Shown here piece after piece: positions 35,404 to 44,276 of a stretch of DNA of 64,000 bases. The notes under the pieces are model-generated. The model was given only the letters and a program-made list of their open reading frames with translations. It was not told the origin of the DNA and did not search any database. Source of the stretch: Helicobacter magdeburgensis. GTDB taxonomy: Bacteria; Campylobacterota; Campylobacteria; Campylobacterales; Helicobacteraceae. The stretch spans positions 55,743-119,742 of the forward strand of contig NZ_JRPE02000007.1 of assembly GCF_000765825.2 (NCBI RefSeq). The letters are read 5' to 3'. Position 1 is the first letter of the stretch. Every line of letters starts with the position of its first letter. A program made the translations under genes and the position numbers.

Positions 35404-36050
35404 TTATGTTTTGGAATCTATTATTGCTATCTCGTCATTTGTGAGATTGTAGAGTTTATAGACTAAAGAGTCAAGTTTAGATTCTAACTCTTTTGTGTCA
35501 AGGGCAGAATCTGCTTTGTCATTTTGAGCCTTTGAAAAAGGCGAAAAATCTTTTTTAGATTCTGGATTTTTAGATACTTCGGCTAACGCCTCAGTATGAC
35601 AAGCTTTAATTTCTAGGATTTTATCTACACATTTTATAATCTCATCGCACAAGGGCTTGTTGGATTCTGTGATTTGTGGGATAGGGAGTTTTAATAAATT
35701 ATTTGTCTTTAACTCGCCATCAATCCCACCGCCCATATAAAAACTTCGCATTGCAAAATATATAAATGTAGAATTTAAAAGTCCCGTGAGATATTTTATA
35801 TCTTGCTCTTGCCCTGTGATGAGATTAGCTGGAGCTGGGGCGAAAAAGCCTTTTTCTTCATACACAAAGCAAGGCTCTTTAGCCATAATGCAAGGGTAAA
35901 GTATCTTCCCTTGATATTCTCTTTTTGGGAGTTTTAGTCCCTCACAGAATCTAAAGGCTTCGCACAACTCTTTCTCAAAATTTTCTATAAGCAGTTTTGT
36001 AAGCTTTGAGAGTCTGCTCTCAATGACTGCTATGAGAAGTAGGGCTATAA
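35404..36050 (-). CDS. Second C-terminal (target-recognition-like) module of the type IIG enzyme, expressed only by frame switch
   Basis: The frame is open from the 13-G tract to the stop at 35404, about 215 codons; a TTG at 35967 is the first plausible independent start but has no ribosome site. The module repeats the layout of the last ~130 residues of the main enzyme: a FAPAPANLITGQ strand, TGLLNSTFIYFAMRSFYMGGG, LLKLPIPQI, and end ELESKLDSLVYKLYNLTNDE. With 11 or 14 G it fuses to the main enzyme. It contains an 87-bp in-frame palindromic insertion (35516-35602), read as a Ser/Lys-rich stretch, that is absent from the remnant copy at 34674. Confidence 0.75.
35516..35602. repeat. 87-bp palindromic element inserted in frame in the restriction module
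   Basis: Ends TTGTCATTTTGAGC and CAGTATGACAA are inverted (TTGTCAT / ATGACAA). Inner parts GCGAAAAATCTTTTTTAG and AGATACTTCGGCTAACGCCTC match the intergenic repeat at 18382-18461. The adjacent paralogous sequence 34768-34784 shows the site without it. Confidence 0.8.
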
Positions 36051-39000
36051 TTACCCCCCCCCCCCCATAGATTCTACAAACCTTATCTCATCATCGCTTA
36101 AGTTATAGAGTTTGCAAACCATTGCATCAAGTGTAGATTCTAGCTCTTTTGTATCCCTGCCTTGCTTTTTAGATTCTACTATCTCTTGCACGATTTGTAT
36201 AAACTTCGCTTCAGTCTTAGAATCCACTTTAGGAATTGGGAGTCGCTCTAAAAACGCCTTTTTATATCTATATCCACTCTCACCTAGCCCACCACCTGCA
36301 TAAAACTCCTTAAAAGCATAAGTGATAAGTTTAGAATGCAAGATTCCCAAAAGATAATGCAGAGAGTGTGTGAAATTTTCATTCCCACTTAGGATAAAGC
36401 TCGTTGCTTCTGCGTAAAAATTACCAAACTTAAACTCCCCACTATCTAAGTAAAACTGCGGTTCTCGCACAATCTCGCTATACACAATCTTTTCTTTTTC
36501 AAACTCTTGGTAATACGCAATATTATCTTGCGTTTCAAACCATTTGTTTGAAGTCTTTTTTCTGCACCCTTTTTCTCCGCTTTGGTCTATGCGTGGGCGG
36601 TAAGATTCTAAATAATTTCTTAGTGCTGGATAGTCATCAATGTTTAATTTTAAAGCTGGGAAAGTGCCTATTATCCACAATCCTGCCCACTCATAGCTAT
36701 ACCGCTTAATATCCCTGCCACGCAAAATGGGCTTTATAAGCTCACTTGTCCTTTGCCTTTCATTTTCACTCACACAATTCCTTAAAATCTCATCTCTTTT
36801 TGTAGAATCTATAATAAAAGATTCGTTATAGCCTGTTAAGATTCCACGATATATAGAAATATCCCATTCTTTTAGCGGTGTGCCGATGGCTTCAATCTTA
36901 GCTTTAAGGGCGGCGTTGGTGCTGTCTTGGAAGATAAAGCTTTCTTTAGTTAAGCTAGATTGCAAAAGGCTTTGTGGTGTGATGTATTCTTGCAGTGGGG
37001 CATTGGCTTTAGTATCGTAGTCTTTGGGGTGTGCGAAGTCAAATGTATGCTTAGAATCTGGCGTTGTTTTGATAAAGCTTAGGATACTTGTATCCACAGA
37101 GGCGGAGTCAAAGACTTTTATACCATTTAGTTCTATGTAGTAAAGCAGGGCGGTGGCTTCAAGTAGAAACTCCCTTAAAGGTTCGCCATATCCTGCTCGG
37201 CAGTATTTGTTGCTTGTGATAAAGCTTAAGATTCCATTGTGTTTTAGAATCTTGTGTCCTTGCTCGTAGAAGTAGGTGTAAATATCACTTGTGCCTTTGT
37301 AGATTCTAAAGGCTTTTTGAAGTTGTGGTTTTAGGTGCTTTATCTCTTCTTGGCGGATATAAGGTGGATTACCTATGACTAAATCAAAGCCTAGAAAGTC
37401 GCCTTGATTATTCTTGTGTAGGTTTTTGAAATTTCTTTTTTGCTTGTTTTTATTATTGTTTGCTATTTGTTCTTGCGTTAGCCCTGTGTCTAATAGCTTT
37501 GAAAACTCTATACGCCATTCAAAGTTGTTTTCTAAACTAAAGATTTTATTGTGTTCTTTTTTGAGATTCTCTAGTGCTTGTTGGGCTTTTTCTTTATCAA
37601 CTTCATCTGTTCGTGGAAACATACTATAGAATCTGACATTATTTTTTAAAAACTCATAGTGTTTTGGGAGTTCGTCTATTCCATATTTTTCATAATGTTT
37701 TGAATACTCATCACATTTTTCACGCAATTCCTCTAATTCTTTGCTGTATTTCATCATAAAAAAGGTTTGTAAAAGGTCTTTTTTTATATTCTCTATTTGT
37801 TGTTGATGTTTTTCTTTATCTATGTAAAAACAATTAAAATAATCGCTTTCTAGCCTTTGATATTCTTTTATTTTGCCCTTAATATTCATATGAAGTGGCT
37901 CAGAGATTGGCATATATGAAGTAAGGCTATTCCCACATTTAATATTTATATCAATGTTTGGCAGGGTTTCTAAATCGCCTGTATTCTTACCATTAGAATC
38001 AAAGATATAAAAGCTGTATTTGAGTAGCTCTATCCATAGTCTTAGCTTTGTGATTTCACAAGAGTTTGGGTTTATATCCACGCCAAAAAGGCAGGATTCT
38101 ATCAAAATGCGTTTGTTGTGAAATAGGGCTTTTTGGATTATGTGAGATTCTAAATTTTCGTGGGCTGGGGTTTGATAAGTATGCAGGGTGTTATTAGAAT
38201 CTTGTATTAAAATCTCATCATTTTCTAGGCGTAATCTTATGTCTTTTAATCGCTTATAGTCTCGCTCCCCCTTGTCATCAATGTGAATCTCACAGAGAAT
38301 CTTAAGGCGGAATTTTAGCTCTATCATAGCATTGAGCATAGATACAAGGAAGTGTCCGCTACCAACGGCTGGATCGCAAACCTTTATAGAATCAAAAATG
38401 GCATTTGCCTCTTTATAGCCATCTTTTGAATCTGTGAGTTTGTCTAGCTTTTGTGCTAAAGATTCTAAGCTATCGCATTCCCACGATTTTCTTTCATTAA
38501 ACTTATCTATAACGACTTTTTCTAGCGACTCTTTACACATATAGCTAGTGATAAAGCTAGGCGTGTAGAAACTGCCCTCTTTGTAGCCATTTAGCTTTTC
38601 AAAGACTAGTCCTAACACGGCGGCATTTATCAGTTTGTCGTGGTTTGTTTTGGTGTGGTTTATAATGTCCTTTGGCGTGGTGGTGAAGTCATAGGCGTGT
38701 AAGAATTTAAAGAGATATTCTAAAAGGGGCAGGGATTGCGTGTCTTTATACTCTTTGTCTTTTTTAAGGATTGAGTGCTTGAAAATGGCGAGATGATTAG
38801 AATCTAGTTTGCTTATTTCGTTATTTTGCTTTTCTAATTCTGTTTTGTCAAAAAGGCTTGAGTTAAGATAAGGGATAGAATCTTTTAGCTTTAAGTCTGT
38901 TTTTCGCTTCTCTTTTTTAAGGGCTAATATGTCAAAAAAGAGTGTGTTTAAGTCTGTGAAGTTTTGTAGCGTGTCAATGTCTAAAAAGGGCTTTGTAATA

Positions 39001-39926
39001 TGCTTGAAACTTAAAAGCATAGATTCTAAAAGTCGCAGGAATAATATGCGGTTATTCCAAGTGGTAAGCAGGGAAAAGATTGTCTCAAAGTCTTTGTCTC
39101 TACCAAGCCCTAGTTTGTTGCAGATTGAATCTAAAAGCGTGTTTTGCTCTGTGGTGGGGAGGATTAGAATCTTGCCTTTTTGGTCTATCTCTTTTAGCCC
39201 TAGAATGTAGAGTAGCTCATCATAAAAGCTTTGATTGAGTGTGTTGGCGTCAATGTAGGTTTTTTGTTTGAGTAGCACTTGTGGGCTTAGGGCTTGATAG
39301 AGCAGGGGCAGGGGTGTAGTCTGTATATTAAAATGGGTAAATTTTAGTGTGGAGTTAAGGGAGAGCAAATAGTCTTTAAGTGTGGCGTAAAACTTGCTTG
39401 TGCTTGTGTCTGTGCCTTGATTCTTATCGCAGTTATCAAAGGCTTTTAGGATTGTTTTATCTTTAGCAAATGTGAGATACTCTCTAGCGTCTATGAGATA
39501 GAAATCTCGTGTATTTGTTAGGATAATGTGCTTTATGTCGTTGTTGTTATGGGTTTTATACTCGCGTAAAAAGTAGAGAATAGATTCATAAAAGGCTTTG
39601 GATTCTAGGCTATATTCTTGTAAAAGTAGTGTATCCCCCCCGCTAGAAACAAACTCTATCTTATTGTTTAGACTTTTGACTTCAAAAAGCACTTTAGCTT
39701 TGTTGTCTTCATAAATGCTTAAATCAATGCGATTTTTGGTGTTGCACTCATAGGCAAAGCTTTTGGCTAGAAACTCTATCAAAGCGATCTTTTGATGCTC
39801 TTCACTCTCATTTTCATTTGTGAGTAAAAGCTTATCCCTATGTTTGCTAAAAGATTCTAGCTCACTCTCACTTGGACTATGGGCGTTTGATAGAAAGTCT
39901 TCTAAGGGAATAAGCGTGTAAGTCAT
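36051..39926 (-). CDS. Type IIG restriction-modification enzyme (short form), phase-variable C-terminus
   Basis: 1291 residues, one polypeptide with nuclease and methylase. The N-terminus has a PD-(D/E)xK site: IDLS (Asp68) and FEVK (Glu82, Lys84). SAM motif [16 protein letters not shown], lies near residue 518, and the N6-adenine methylase motif [10 protein letters not shown] near 851. The C-terminal third is the specificity domain, ending [28 protein letters not shown] and YNLSDDE. It terminates in four Gly codons and TAA within and just after a 13-G tract; 11 or 14 G would append the module 35404-36050. The start ATG overlaps the gatB stop (ATGA) and lacks a ribosome site of its own, so it depends on gatB translation. 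A G7 run lies at codons 95-97. Confidence 0.88.
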   Translation of the reverse strand: MTYTLIPLEDFLSNAHSPSESELESFSKHRDKLLLTNENESEEHQKIALIEFLAKSFAYECNTKNRIDLSIYEDNKAKVLFEVKSLNNKIEFVSSGGDTLLLQEYSLESKAFYESILYFLREYKTHNNNDIKHIILTNTRDFYLIDAREYLTFAKDKTILKAFDNCDKNQGTDTSTSKFYATLKDYLLSLNSTLKFTHFNIQTTPLPLLYQALSPQVLLKQKTYIDANTLNQSFYDELLYILGLKEIDQKGKILILPTTEQNTLLDSICNKLGLGRDKDFETIFSLLTTWNNRILFLRLLESMLLSFKHITKPFLDIDTLQNFTDLNTLFFDILALKKEKRKTDLKLKDSIPYLNSSLFDKTELEKQNNEISKLDSNHLAIFKHSILKKDKEYKDTQSLPLLEYLFKFLHAYDFTTTPKDIINHTKTNHDKLINAAVLGLVFEKLNGYKEGSFYTPSFITSYMCKESLEKVVIDKFNERKSWECDSLESLAQKLDKLTDSKDGYKEANAIFDSIKVCDPAVGSGHFLVSMLNAMIELKFRLKILCEIHIDDKGERDYKRLKDIRLRLENDEILIQDSNNTLHTYQTPAHENLESHIIQKALFHNKRILIESCLFGVDINPNSCEITKLRLWIELLKYSFYIFDSNGKNTGDLETLPNIDINIKCGNSLTSYMPISEPLHMNIKGKIKEYQRLESDYFNCFYIDKEKHQQQIENIKKDLLQTFFMMKYSKELEELREKCDEYSKHYEKYGIDELPKHYEFLKNNVRFYSMFPRTDEVDKEKAQQALENLKKEHNKIFSLENNFEWRIEFSKLLDTGLTQEQIANNNKNKQKRNFKNLHKNNQGDFLGFDLVIGNPPYIRQEEIKHLKPQLQKAFRIYKGTSDIYTYFYEQGHKILKHNGILSFITSNKYCRAGYGEPLREFLLEATALLYYIELNGIKVFDSASVDTSILSFIKTTPDSKHTFDFAHPKDYDTKANAPLQEYITPQSLLQSSLTKESFIFQDSTNAALKAKIEAIGTPLKEWDISIYRGILTGYNESFIIDSTKRDEILRNCVSENERQRTSELIKPILRGRDIKRYSYEWAGLWIIGTFPALKLNIDDYPALRNYLESYRPRIDQSGEKGCRKKTSNKWFETQDNIAYYQEFEKEKIVYSEIVREPQFYLDSGEFKFGNFYAEATSFILSGNENFTHSLHYLLGILHSKLITYAFKEFYAGGGLGESGYRYKKAFLERLPIPKVDSKTEAKFIQIVQEIVESKKQGRDTKELESTLDAMVCKLYNLSDDEIRFVESMGGGG
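36054..36066. repeat. C13 tract at the junction of restriction enzyme and second C-terminal module
   Basis: Thirteen C on the + strand. In the minus-strand frame the first G completes ATG, then four GGG, then TAA. Lengths of 1 + (1 modulo 3), that is 11 or 14, read through into the second module; 12 gives a stop about 11 codons past the tract. Confidence 0.9.
39635..39641. repeat. C7 run in the N-terminal part of the restriction enzyme gene
   Basis: Seven C, read as Ser-Gly-Gly-Asp at codons 95-98 on the minus strand. Shorter than typical contingency tracts; in frame as sequenced. Confidence 0.6.
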
Positions 39927-41350
39927 TGTAGCTTCTCTTTTAATAGCTCATTGACACGAGCGGGGTTTGCACCCTTGCTTGCTTTCATCACTTGCCCTAC
40001 AAAAAAGCCAAAAAGCTTATCCTTACCGCTTTTAAACTCCGCGACTTTATCAGGGTTGGCACTGAGCACAGAATCTATGGCAGCTAGGATTGCTCCATCG
40101 TCATTCACTTGTGCTAATCCCATAGAATCTATGAGAGAATCCACATCGCCACCTTTTTGCTCCACAAGCACATCTAAGATTTCTTTACCACTTTTGCCGC
40201 TGATTTTGCTCTCATCTATGCGTTTAACTAGTGTGGCAAGTGTGGCAGAATCTATACCGCAAGTTTGCAGGGTGTTTTCGCCCTTTAGCCGCCCTAGAAG
40301 CTCTGTTGTTAGCCAAGTGAGAGAGCCTTTGGCACTTGCACCAAAATCTAGCATAGATTCAAAGTATTTTGTTAGCTCTAGGCTAGAAGTCAGCACACCG
40401 GCATCATAGGGCTTAATGCCAAAGTCCTTGACATATCTCTGTGCTTTTTCATCTGGCATTTCTGGGATTTGTTTGCCCTGTTTCATTAACTCTTCATCAA
40501 TAAACACAGGCAGCAAATCTGGGTCAGGGAAGTAGCGATAATCTGCCGCTTCTTCCTTGCCACGCATTGAGCGGGTTACGCCTTTTGCGGTGTCAAAAAG
40601 ACGAGTTTCTTGCACGACTTCACTCTCATATTTGCCATCTTCCCACGCTTCAATCTGCCGCTCCACTTCGTATTCTATGGCTTTTTGGATAAATTTAAAG
40701 GAGTTTAGATTTTTAATCTCTACGCGTGTATAAAGCTTAGAATCTCCCCTTGGGCGGATAGAGACATTGGCATCACAGCGGAAGCTCCCTTCTTGCATAT
40801 TGGCATCACTTATGCCTAAAAATCGCACGATAGAATGCAGTTTCTTAAGATAGGCAATGGCTTCATCGCTACTTCTCATATCTGGCTCACTGACAATCTC
40901 TAAAAGCGGCGTGCAAGCGCGGTTTAAATCCACTTTTGAAAAGTCGCTTTCGTGGATATTTTTGCCCGCATCTTCTTCTAGGTGAGCGCGAGTAACGCCG
41001 ATAGTCTTTTGCTCTCCATTTACTTCAATCTCAATCTCCCCACGCCCTATAATTGGGATCTCAAACTGGCTGATTTGATAGGCTTTAGGCAAGTCTGGGT
41101 AGAAGTAGTTTTTGCGCGCAAACACAGAGTTTTGGTTGATTGTAGCATTGATTGCTGTGCCAAAGCTAATCGCCTTTTTTACCGCTTCGTGATTTAGCAC
41201 AGGCAATGCACCGGGCAGTCCCAAGCAAGTGGGGCAGACATTTTTGTTTGGCTCTTCTCCAAAGCTTGTGGCACAGGAGCAGAAAATCTTTGTGGCGGTG
41301 TTTAGCTGGACATGGACTTCAAGCCCGATAATAGTTTCATACGCTGACAT
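39923..41350 (-). CDS. gatB: Asp-tRNA(Asn)/Glu-tRNA(Gln) amidotransferase subunit B
   Basis: 475 residues, normal. GatB with GatA and GatC converts Glu-tRNA(Gln) and Asp-tRNA(Asn) to the amides, needed in this phylum, which charges these tRNAs indirectly. N-terminus: [21 protein letters not shown], then [17 protein letters not shown] with zinc-binding Cys. Central: [25 protein letters not shown] and [14 protein letters not shown]. The C-terminal YqeY-type tail ends [16 protein letters not shown]. The stop overlaps the start of the downstream restriction gene by 4 bp. Confidence 0.96.
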   Translation of the reverse strand: MSAYETIIGLEVHVQLNTATKIFCSCATSFGEEPNKNVCPTCLGLPGALPVLNHEAVKKAISFGTAINATINQNSVFARKNYFYPDLPKAYQISQFEIPIIGRGEIEIEVNGEQKTIGVTRAHLEEDAGKNIHESDFSKVDLNRACTPLLEIVSEPDMRSSDEAIAYLKKLHSIVRFLGISDANMQEGSFRCDANVSIRPRGDSKLYTRVEIKNLNSFKFIQKAIEYEVERQIEAWEDGKYESEVVQETRLFDTAKGVTRSMRGKEEAADYRYFPDPDLLPVFIDEELMKQGKQIPEMPDEKAQRYVKDFGIKPYDAGVLTSSLELTKYFESMLDFGASAKGSLTWLTTELLGRLKGENTLQTCGIDSATLATLVKRIDESKISGKSGKEILDVLVEQKGGDVDSLIDSMGLAQVNDDGAILAAIDSVLSANPDKVAEFKSGKDKLFGFFVGQVMKASKGANPARVNELLKEKLQ

Positions 41351-41537
41351 TCTATAACCTTATTTAGTGGAATCTAGGAATAAAGACTGCAAGTATAGGC
41401 AAAAGCGTATAAAACATTTATAAATTCTTAAAAAGATTTGAGATAAAATGAAAATATGATTTTTGGGGCTGGGTAGGGTTACAAAAAGTGGCAGAAAAAG
41501 CCGATTTAATGGGAAGTGATAGCTAAAGGTGTGGTGC

Positions 41538-42230
41538 GTGAAAAAGATAATGTGTGTGTTGGGCTTTGTGCTTGTTTTTGGTGGGGCTGAAGAGCTTATG
41601 CTCCACGAGACAAATACAGAATCTCCTGCAAATCCGCTTACAAAACAACTTGAAAAAAAAGAGAGTGAAGAGAAGCAAGGAGCGAAAGTCAGCAAGAATC
41701 TTTCCATAAAGGCTGATGCTTTTGTGAATGATGGATATTCTGAAATGGAGCTTGAAACGGGCAAAGCAAATCTTAATGAGCTTGATACACCGATGTCTCG
41801 CTATGGAGCTGGAGTGGAGCTAAACTATTCTGTAAAGCCCGATTCTCGTGTGGAGCTAGAGCTATTCTTTTCTAACACGGTGGAGCTTAATACCCAAAGA
41901 AGGGGCGGTAAAATAAAGGCGTATGACACGGTGCAAAGGTATGAGGAGAATGCCTATAACTATGGCAATAAGGTTATGTATCCTGCGTGGGTAAATAGCA
42001 TTGGTATGACGATTACGATTTTGAAAACTCATCGCATAATGCTGACTTTGAAACAAACACAGCTTTCTACTAATGACGCGCTTTTGGCTATGAGTGCTTC
42101 GCAAGGTATGCCACAAAGTGGTGTGAGTGGAACACCCATTGTAGGCAATGTCGCTTCAAACACTGCTGTGAATGCGAACCCTTATGTGCTGACAACACAG
42201 GTTTTTTTGACATATAGTTATACATTTTAG
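41538..42230 (+). CDS. Small outer-membrane beta-barrel protein, unrecognised family
   Basis: 230 residues. A signal peptide ([18 protein letters not shown]) is followed by a Glu/Lys/Asn-rich linker and a region of amphipathic strands from about residue 55 ([39 protein letters not shown]). The protein ends [10 protein letters not shown], the terminal-Phe barrel signal. The start is taken as the GTG at 41538 because AAAGG lies 8 nt upstream and the next codons are a clean signal peptide; an earlier GTG at 41529 is possible. I do not recognise the family. Downstream gpsA begins 35 nt later. Confidence 0.6.
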   Translation: MKKIMCVLGFVLVFGGAEELMLHETNTESPANPLTKQLEKKESEEKQGAKVSKNLSIKADAFVNDGYSEMELETGKANLNELDTPMSRYGAGVELNYSVKPDSRVELELFFSNTVELNTQRRGGKIKAYDTVQRYEENAYNYGNKVMYPAWVNSIGMTITILKTHRIMLTLKQTQLSTNDALLAMSASQGMPQSGVSGTPIVGNVASNTAVNANPYVLTTQVFLTYSYTF

Positions 42231-42265
42231 CATTTGATATATTTTTGATGAATAAGGATAAGGGA

Positions 42266-43198
42266 ATGAAAATAAGTGTATTTGGCGGTGGAGCGTGGGG
42301 CAGGGCGTTAGCCTTTGCATTGGCGGAAAAAAATGATGTGAGGATTATCTCAAGGCGAGATCTTAGCTCACTTCTAGCACCTTTAAATGAGCGTTTATTG
42401 GCACAAGATTCTAAACCGATTATGCAGGTAGATTATAAAGATGGGCTAGATTCACAATATTTTGTTATGGCGATTGCTACAAGTGCTTTGCGAGAGTGGC
42501 TTACGCGTGTGAAGTTGCCAAAAGATATAAAAGTCCTGTGTGCGAGTAAGGGGATAGAATCTGGGAGTGGGGCATTTGTGAGCGATATTATGGAAGAGTG
42601 GATTTGGCATAAGAATCTTGCGTATTTATGCGGTCCTAGCTTTGCTTCTGAAGTGGTGCAGTCTTTACCCTGTGCGTTAGTCATTCACTCACGTAATCTT
42701 GCTTTGAGCCGAGAATTTGGCACATTAATGCCAAAGTTTATTAAAGCCTATGTAAGCCCTGATGTAGTGGGCGGAGAAGTCGCTGGGGCGTATAAAAATG
42801 TCATTGCCATTGCTGCTGGAATCTGCGATGGGTTGAATCTTGGGGCAAATGCTAAGGCGTCATTGGTTGCTAGGGGACTAGTGGAGATATGCCGTTTTGG
42901 AGAGCATTTTGGGGCGAAAATGGAGACATTTTTGGGGCTTTCTGGAGCTGGAGATTTATTTTTGACTTCAAGCTCTACGATGTCGCGTAATTACCGCGTA
43001 GGGCTTGGACTAGCAAACCAAAAGCCTATTAGCGAGATTCTATCCGAGCTTGGCGAAGTGGCTGAGGGTGTTATCACAGCAAGGGCTATTACAGAGATTG
43101 GGGAGAGAGAAAATATTTATACGCCTATTGCAAAAGAGATTAGTCTAGTATTGAATGGAAAAAGTGTAAGTGAGAGTTTTAAGAAGTTAATGTCATAG
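42266..43198 (+). CDS. gpsA: Glycerol-3-phosphate dehydrogenase [NAD(P)+]
   Basis: 310 residues. It reduces dihydroxyacetone phosphate to sn-glycerol 3-phosphate for phospholipid synthesis. The Rossmann motif is [32 protein letters not shown] and the catalytic-Lys region [20 protein letters not shown] follow, then [17 protein letters not shown]. The start is the ATG at 42266, with AAGGA 7 nt upstream; ATG codons at 42245 and 42248 are further from the conserved motif. Confidence 0.95.
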   Translation: MKISVFGGGAWGRALAFALAEKNDVRIISRRDLSSLLAPLNERLLAQDSKPIMQVDYKDGLDSQYFVMAIATSALREWLTRVKLPKDIKVLCASKGIESGSGAFVSDIMEEWIWHKNLAYLCGPSFASEVVQSLPCALVIHSRNLALSREFGTLMPKFIKAYVSPDVVGGEVAGAYKNVIAIAAGICDGLNLGANAKASLVARGLVEICRFGEHFGAKMETFLGLSGAGDLFLTSSSTMSRNYRVGLGLANQKPISEILSELGEVAEGVITARAITEIGERENIYTPIAKEISLVLNGKSVSESFKKLMS

Positions 43199-43219
43199 CC
43201 TAAAAGGCTATGAGGGAGA

Positions 43220-43507
43220 TTATTTTTTAGCCTTAGCTACTTGGTCTTTTAAACCTTTTCCGGGGCGGAATTTAGGCACAGCTTTTTCACTCGTTTTGTA
43301 AGTTTTGTTTGTTCCGGGAACTTTACCTGTTTTAGCCTTTTGAACAGCTGTTTCAAATTTACCAAAACCTACAAGCTCAACGCTTTGTTTCTTAGTAAGA
43401 GCTTGAGAAATAGCATCTACAAAAGAATTTACTGCTTTTTCAGCATCTTTTTTTGTATCGTATTCGCCAACTTTTTTTACTAATTCTACGAATTCTGCCT
43501 TGTTCAT
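43220..43507 (-). CDS. hup: HU-family DNA-binding protein
   Basis: 95 residues. A dimeric histone-like protein that bends DNA. It shows MNKAEFVELVKKVG at the start, VELVGFGKFETAVQKAKTG, and the arm PGTNKTYKTSEKAVPKFRPGKGLKD. It ends in a Lys/Ala-rich tail. AAGGAG lies just upstream of the ATG, with a TAGAAT -10-like box about 35 nt before the start. It converges with gpsA. Confidence 0.95.
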   Translation of the reverse strand: MNKAEFVELVKKVGEYDTKKDAEKAVNSFVDAISQALTKKQSVELVGFGKFETAVQKAKTGKVPGTNKTYKTSEKAVPKFRPGKGLKDQVAKAKK

Positions 43508-43655
43508 TGCAACTCCTTGTTGTTAAAATTTTGAACGCGCCTATTCTATACGATTTTAGGCTTGAAGTCAAGGATATACGCGGATTTTTTGGGAAATTTG
43601 TTGCAAAAAAGCCATATAATAGGGAATATCTGGGGTTTGAGAGCGGAAGTATTGC

Positions 43656-43892
43656 TTACTGAAGAGAGTTTTCAAGGAACTTTTTAGCTGCCTTGATTTG
43701 TTCCATATTGATTCTAACTTGGAGCTGTTTAGACTCTAAAAGGCGTTTGGTTTGAGAGATAAGCTCTAAAGCTTGAAGTTTCTCTTCAAGCGGTGCTTGG
43801 GCGAGATTTTCAGGGAGATTGCTAACTAGGGCAAAAGCACTTTTATCATCTTGATTAAGCAGAGCAACTTTTAGCTTATCGTGCCAATTCAT
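43656..43892 (-). CDS. Small helical protein downstream of fliS, possible FliT-like chaperone
   Basis: 78 residues, all helix: MNWHDKLKVALLNQ, then LQALELISQTKRLLESK, ending AAKKFLENSLQ. The ATG at 43892 is inside the fliS 3' end (17-bp overlap). The same position after flaG-fliD-fliS is held in H. pylori by a small uncharacterised flagellar-cluster gene, and in enterics by fliT, the FliD chaperone. Size and helix content fit such a chaperone, but sequence similarity is not enough to call it. A longer same-frame reading up to 44177 only mirrors fliS in another frame. Confidence 0.6.
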   Translation of the reverse strand: MNWHDKLKVALLNQDDKSAFALVSNLPENLAQAPLEEKLQALELISQTKRLLESKQLQVRINMEQIKAAKKFLENSLQ

Positions 43893-44259
43893 CTTGATTA
43901 ATCTCTCTCCACGCTTCCAAAAGTCCTTTGGCAACATTGATAACAATATCAATTTTGGCAGTATCATTGGCAACATTGGCTTGGGTAAGGAGCTTGATTT
44001 GATGCGTGTAAAGTCCTGTAAGATAGCTTGCCACCTCACCGCCTTTTTCATAATCAAGGGTGTTAAGTAACTCTGTGAAAATGTCGGTCGTGCGGTTAAT
44101 ATAGTAGATTTTTTTCTCAATATCTTCTGCTTCCATATGCCGCTTTGCTTGAGCACAGAATCGTAAAATACCCTCATAGAGCATTTCTATGAGTTTAACT
44201 GGAGATTCTACTGAAACTGAATTTTGTTGATACAAATTATACGCGTTGTTGCCATACAT
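43876..44259 (-). CDS. fliS: Flagellar export chaperone FliS
   Basis: 127 residues, normal. FliS binds the flagellin C-terminus and delivers it to the export gate. It has NAYNLYQQNSVSVESPVKLIEMLYEGILRF at the N-terminus and the typical helices INRTTDIFTELLNTLDYEKGG and YTHQIKLLTQANV. It lies 17 nt after fliD, in the flaG-fliD-fliS order of H. pylori, probably under the flaG promoter. AAGGAG precedes the start. Confidence 0.93.
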   Translation of the reverse strand: MYGNNAYNLYQQNSVSVESPVKLIEMLYEGILRFCAQAKRHMEAEDIEKKIYYINRTTDIFTELLNTLDYEKGGEVASYLTGLYTHQIKLLTQANVANDTAKIDIVINVAKGLLEAWREINQDELAR

Positions 44260-44276
44260 TGCTTACTCCTTAGAAT

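Noticed and set aside
43893..44177. N-terminal extension of the small gene after fliS
   Set aside because: The extension is only fliS read in another frame; the compact ATG start at 43892 fits the usual size of such proteins.
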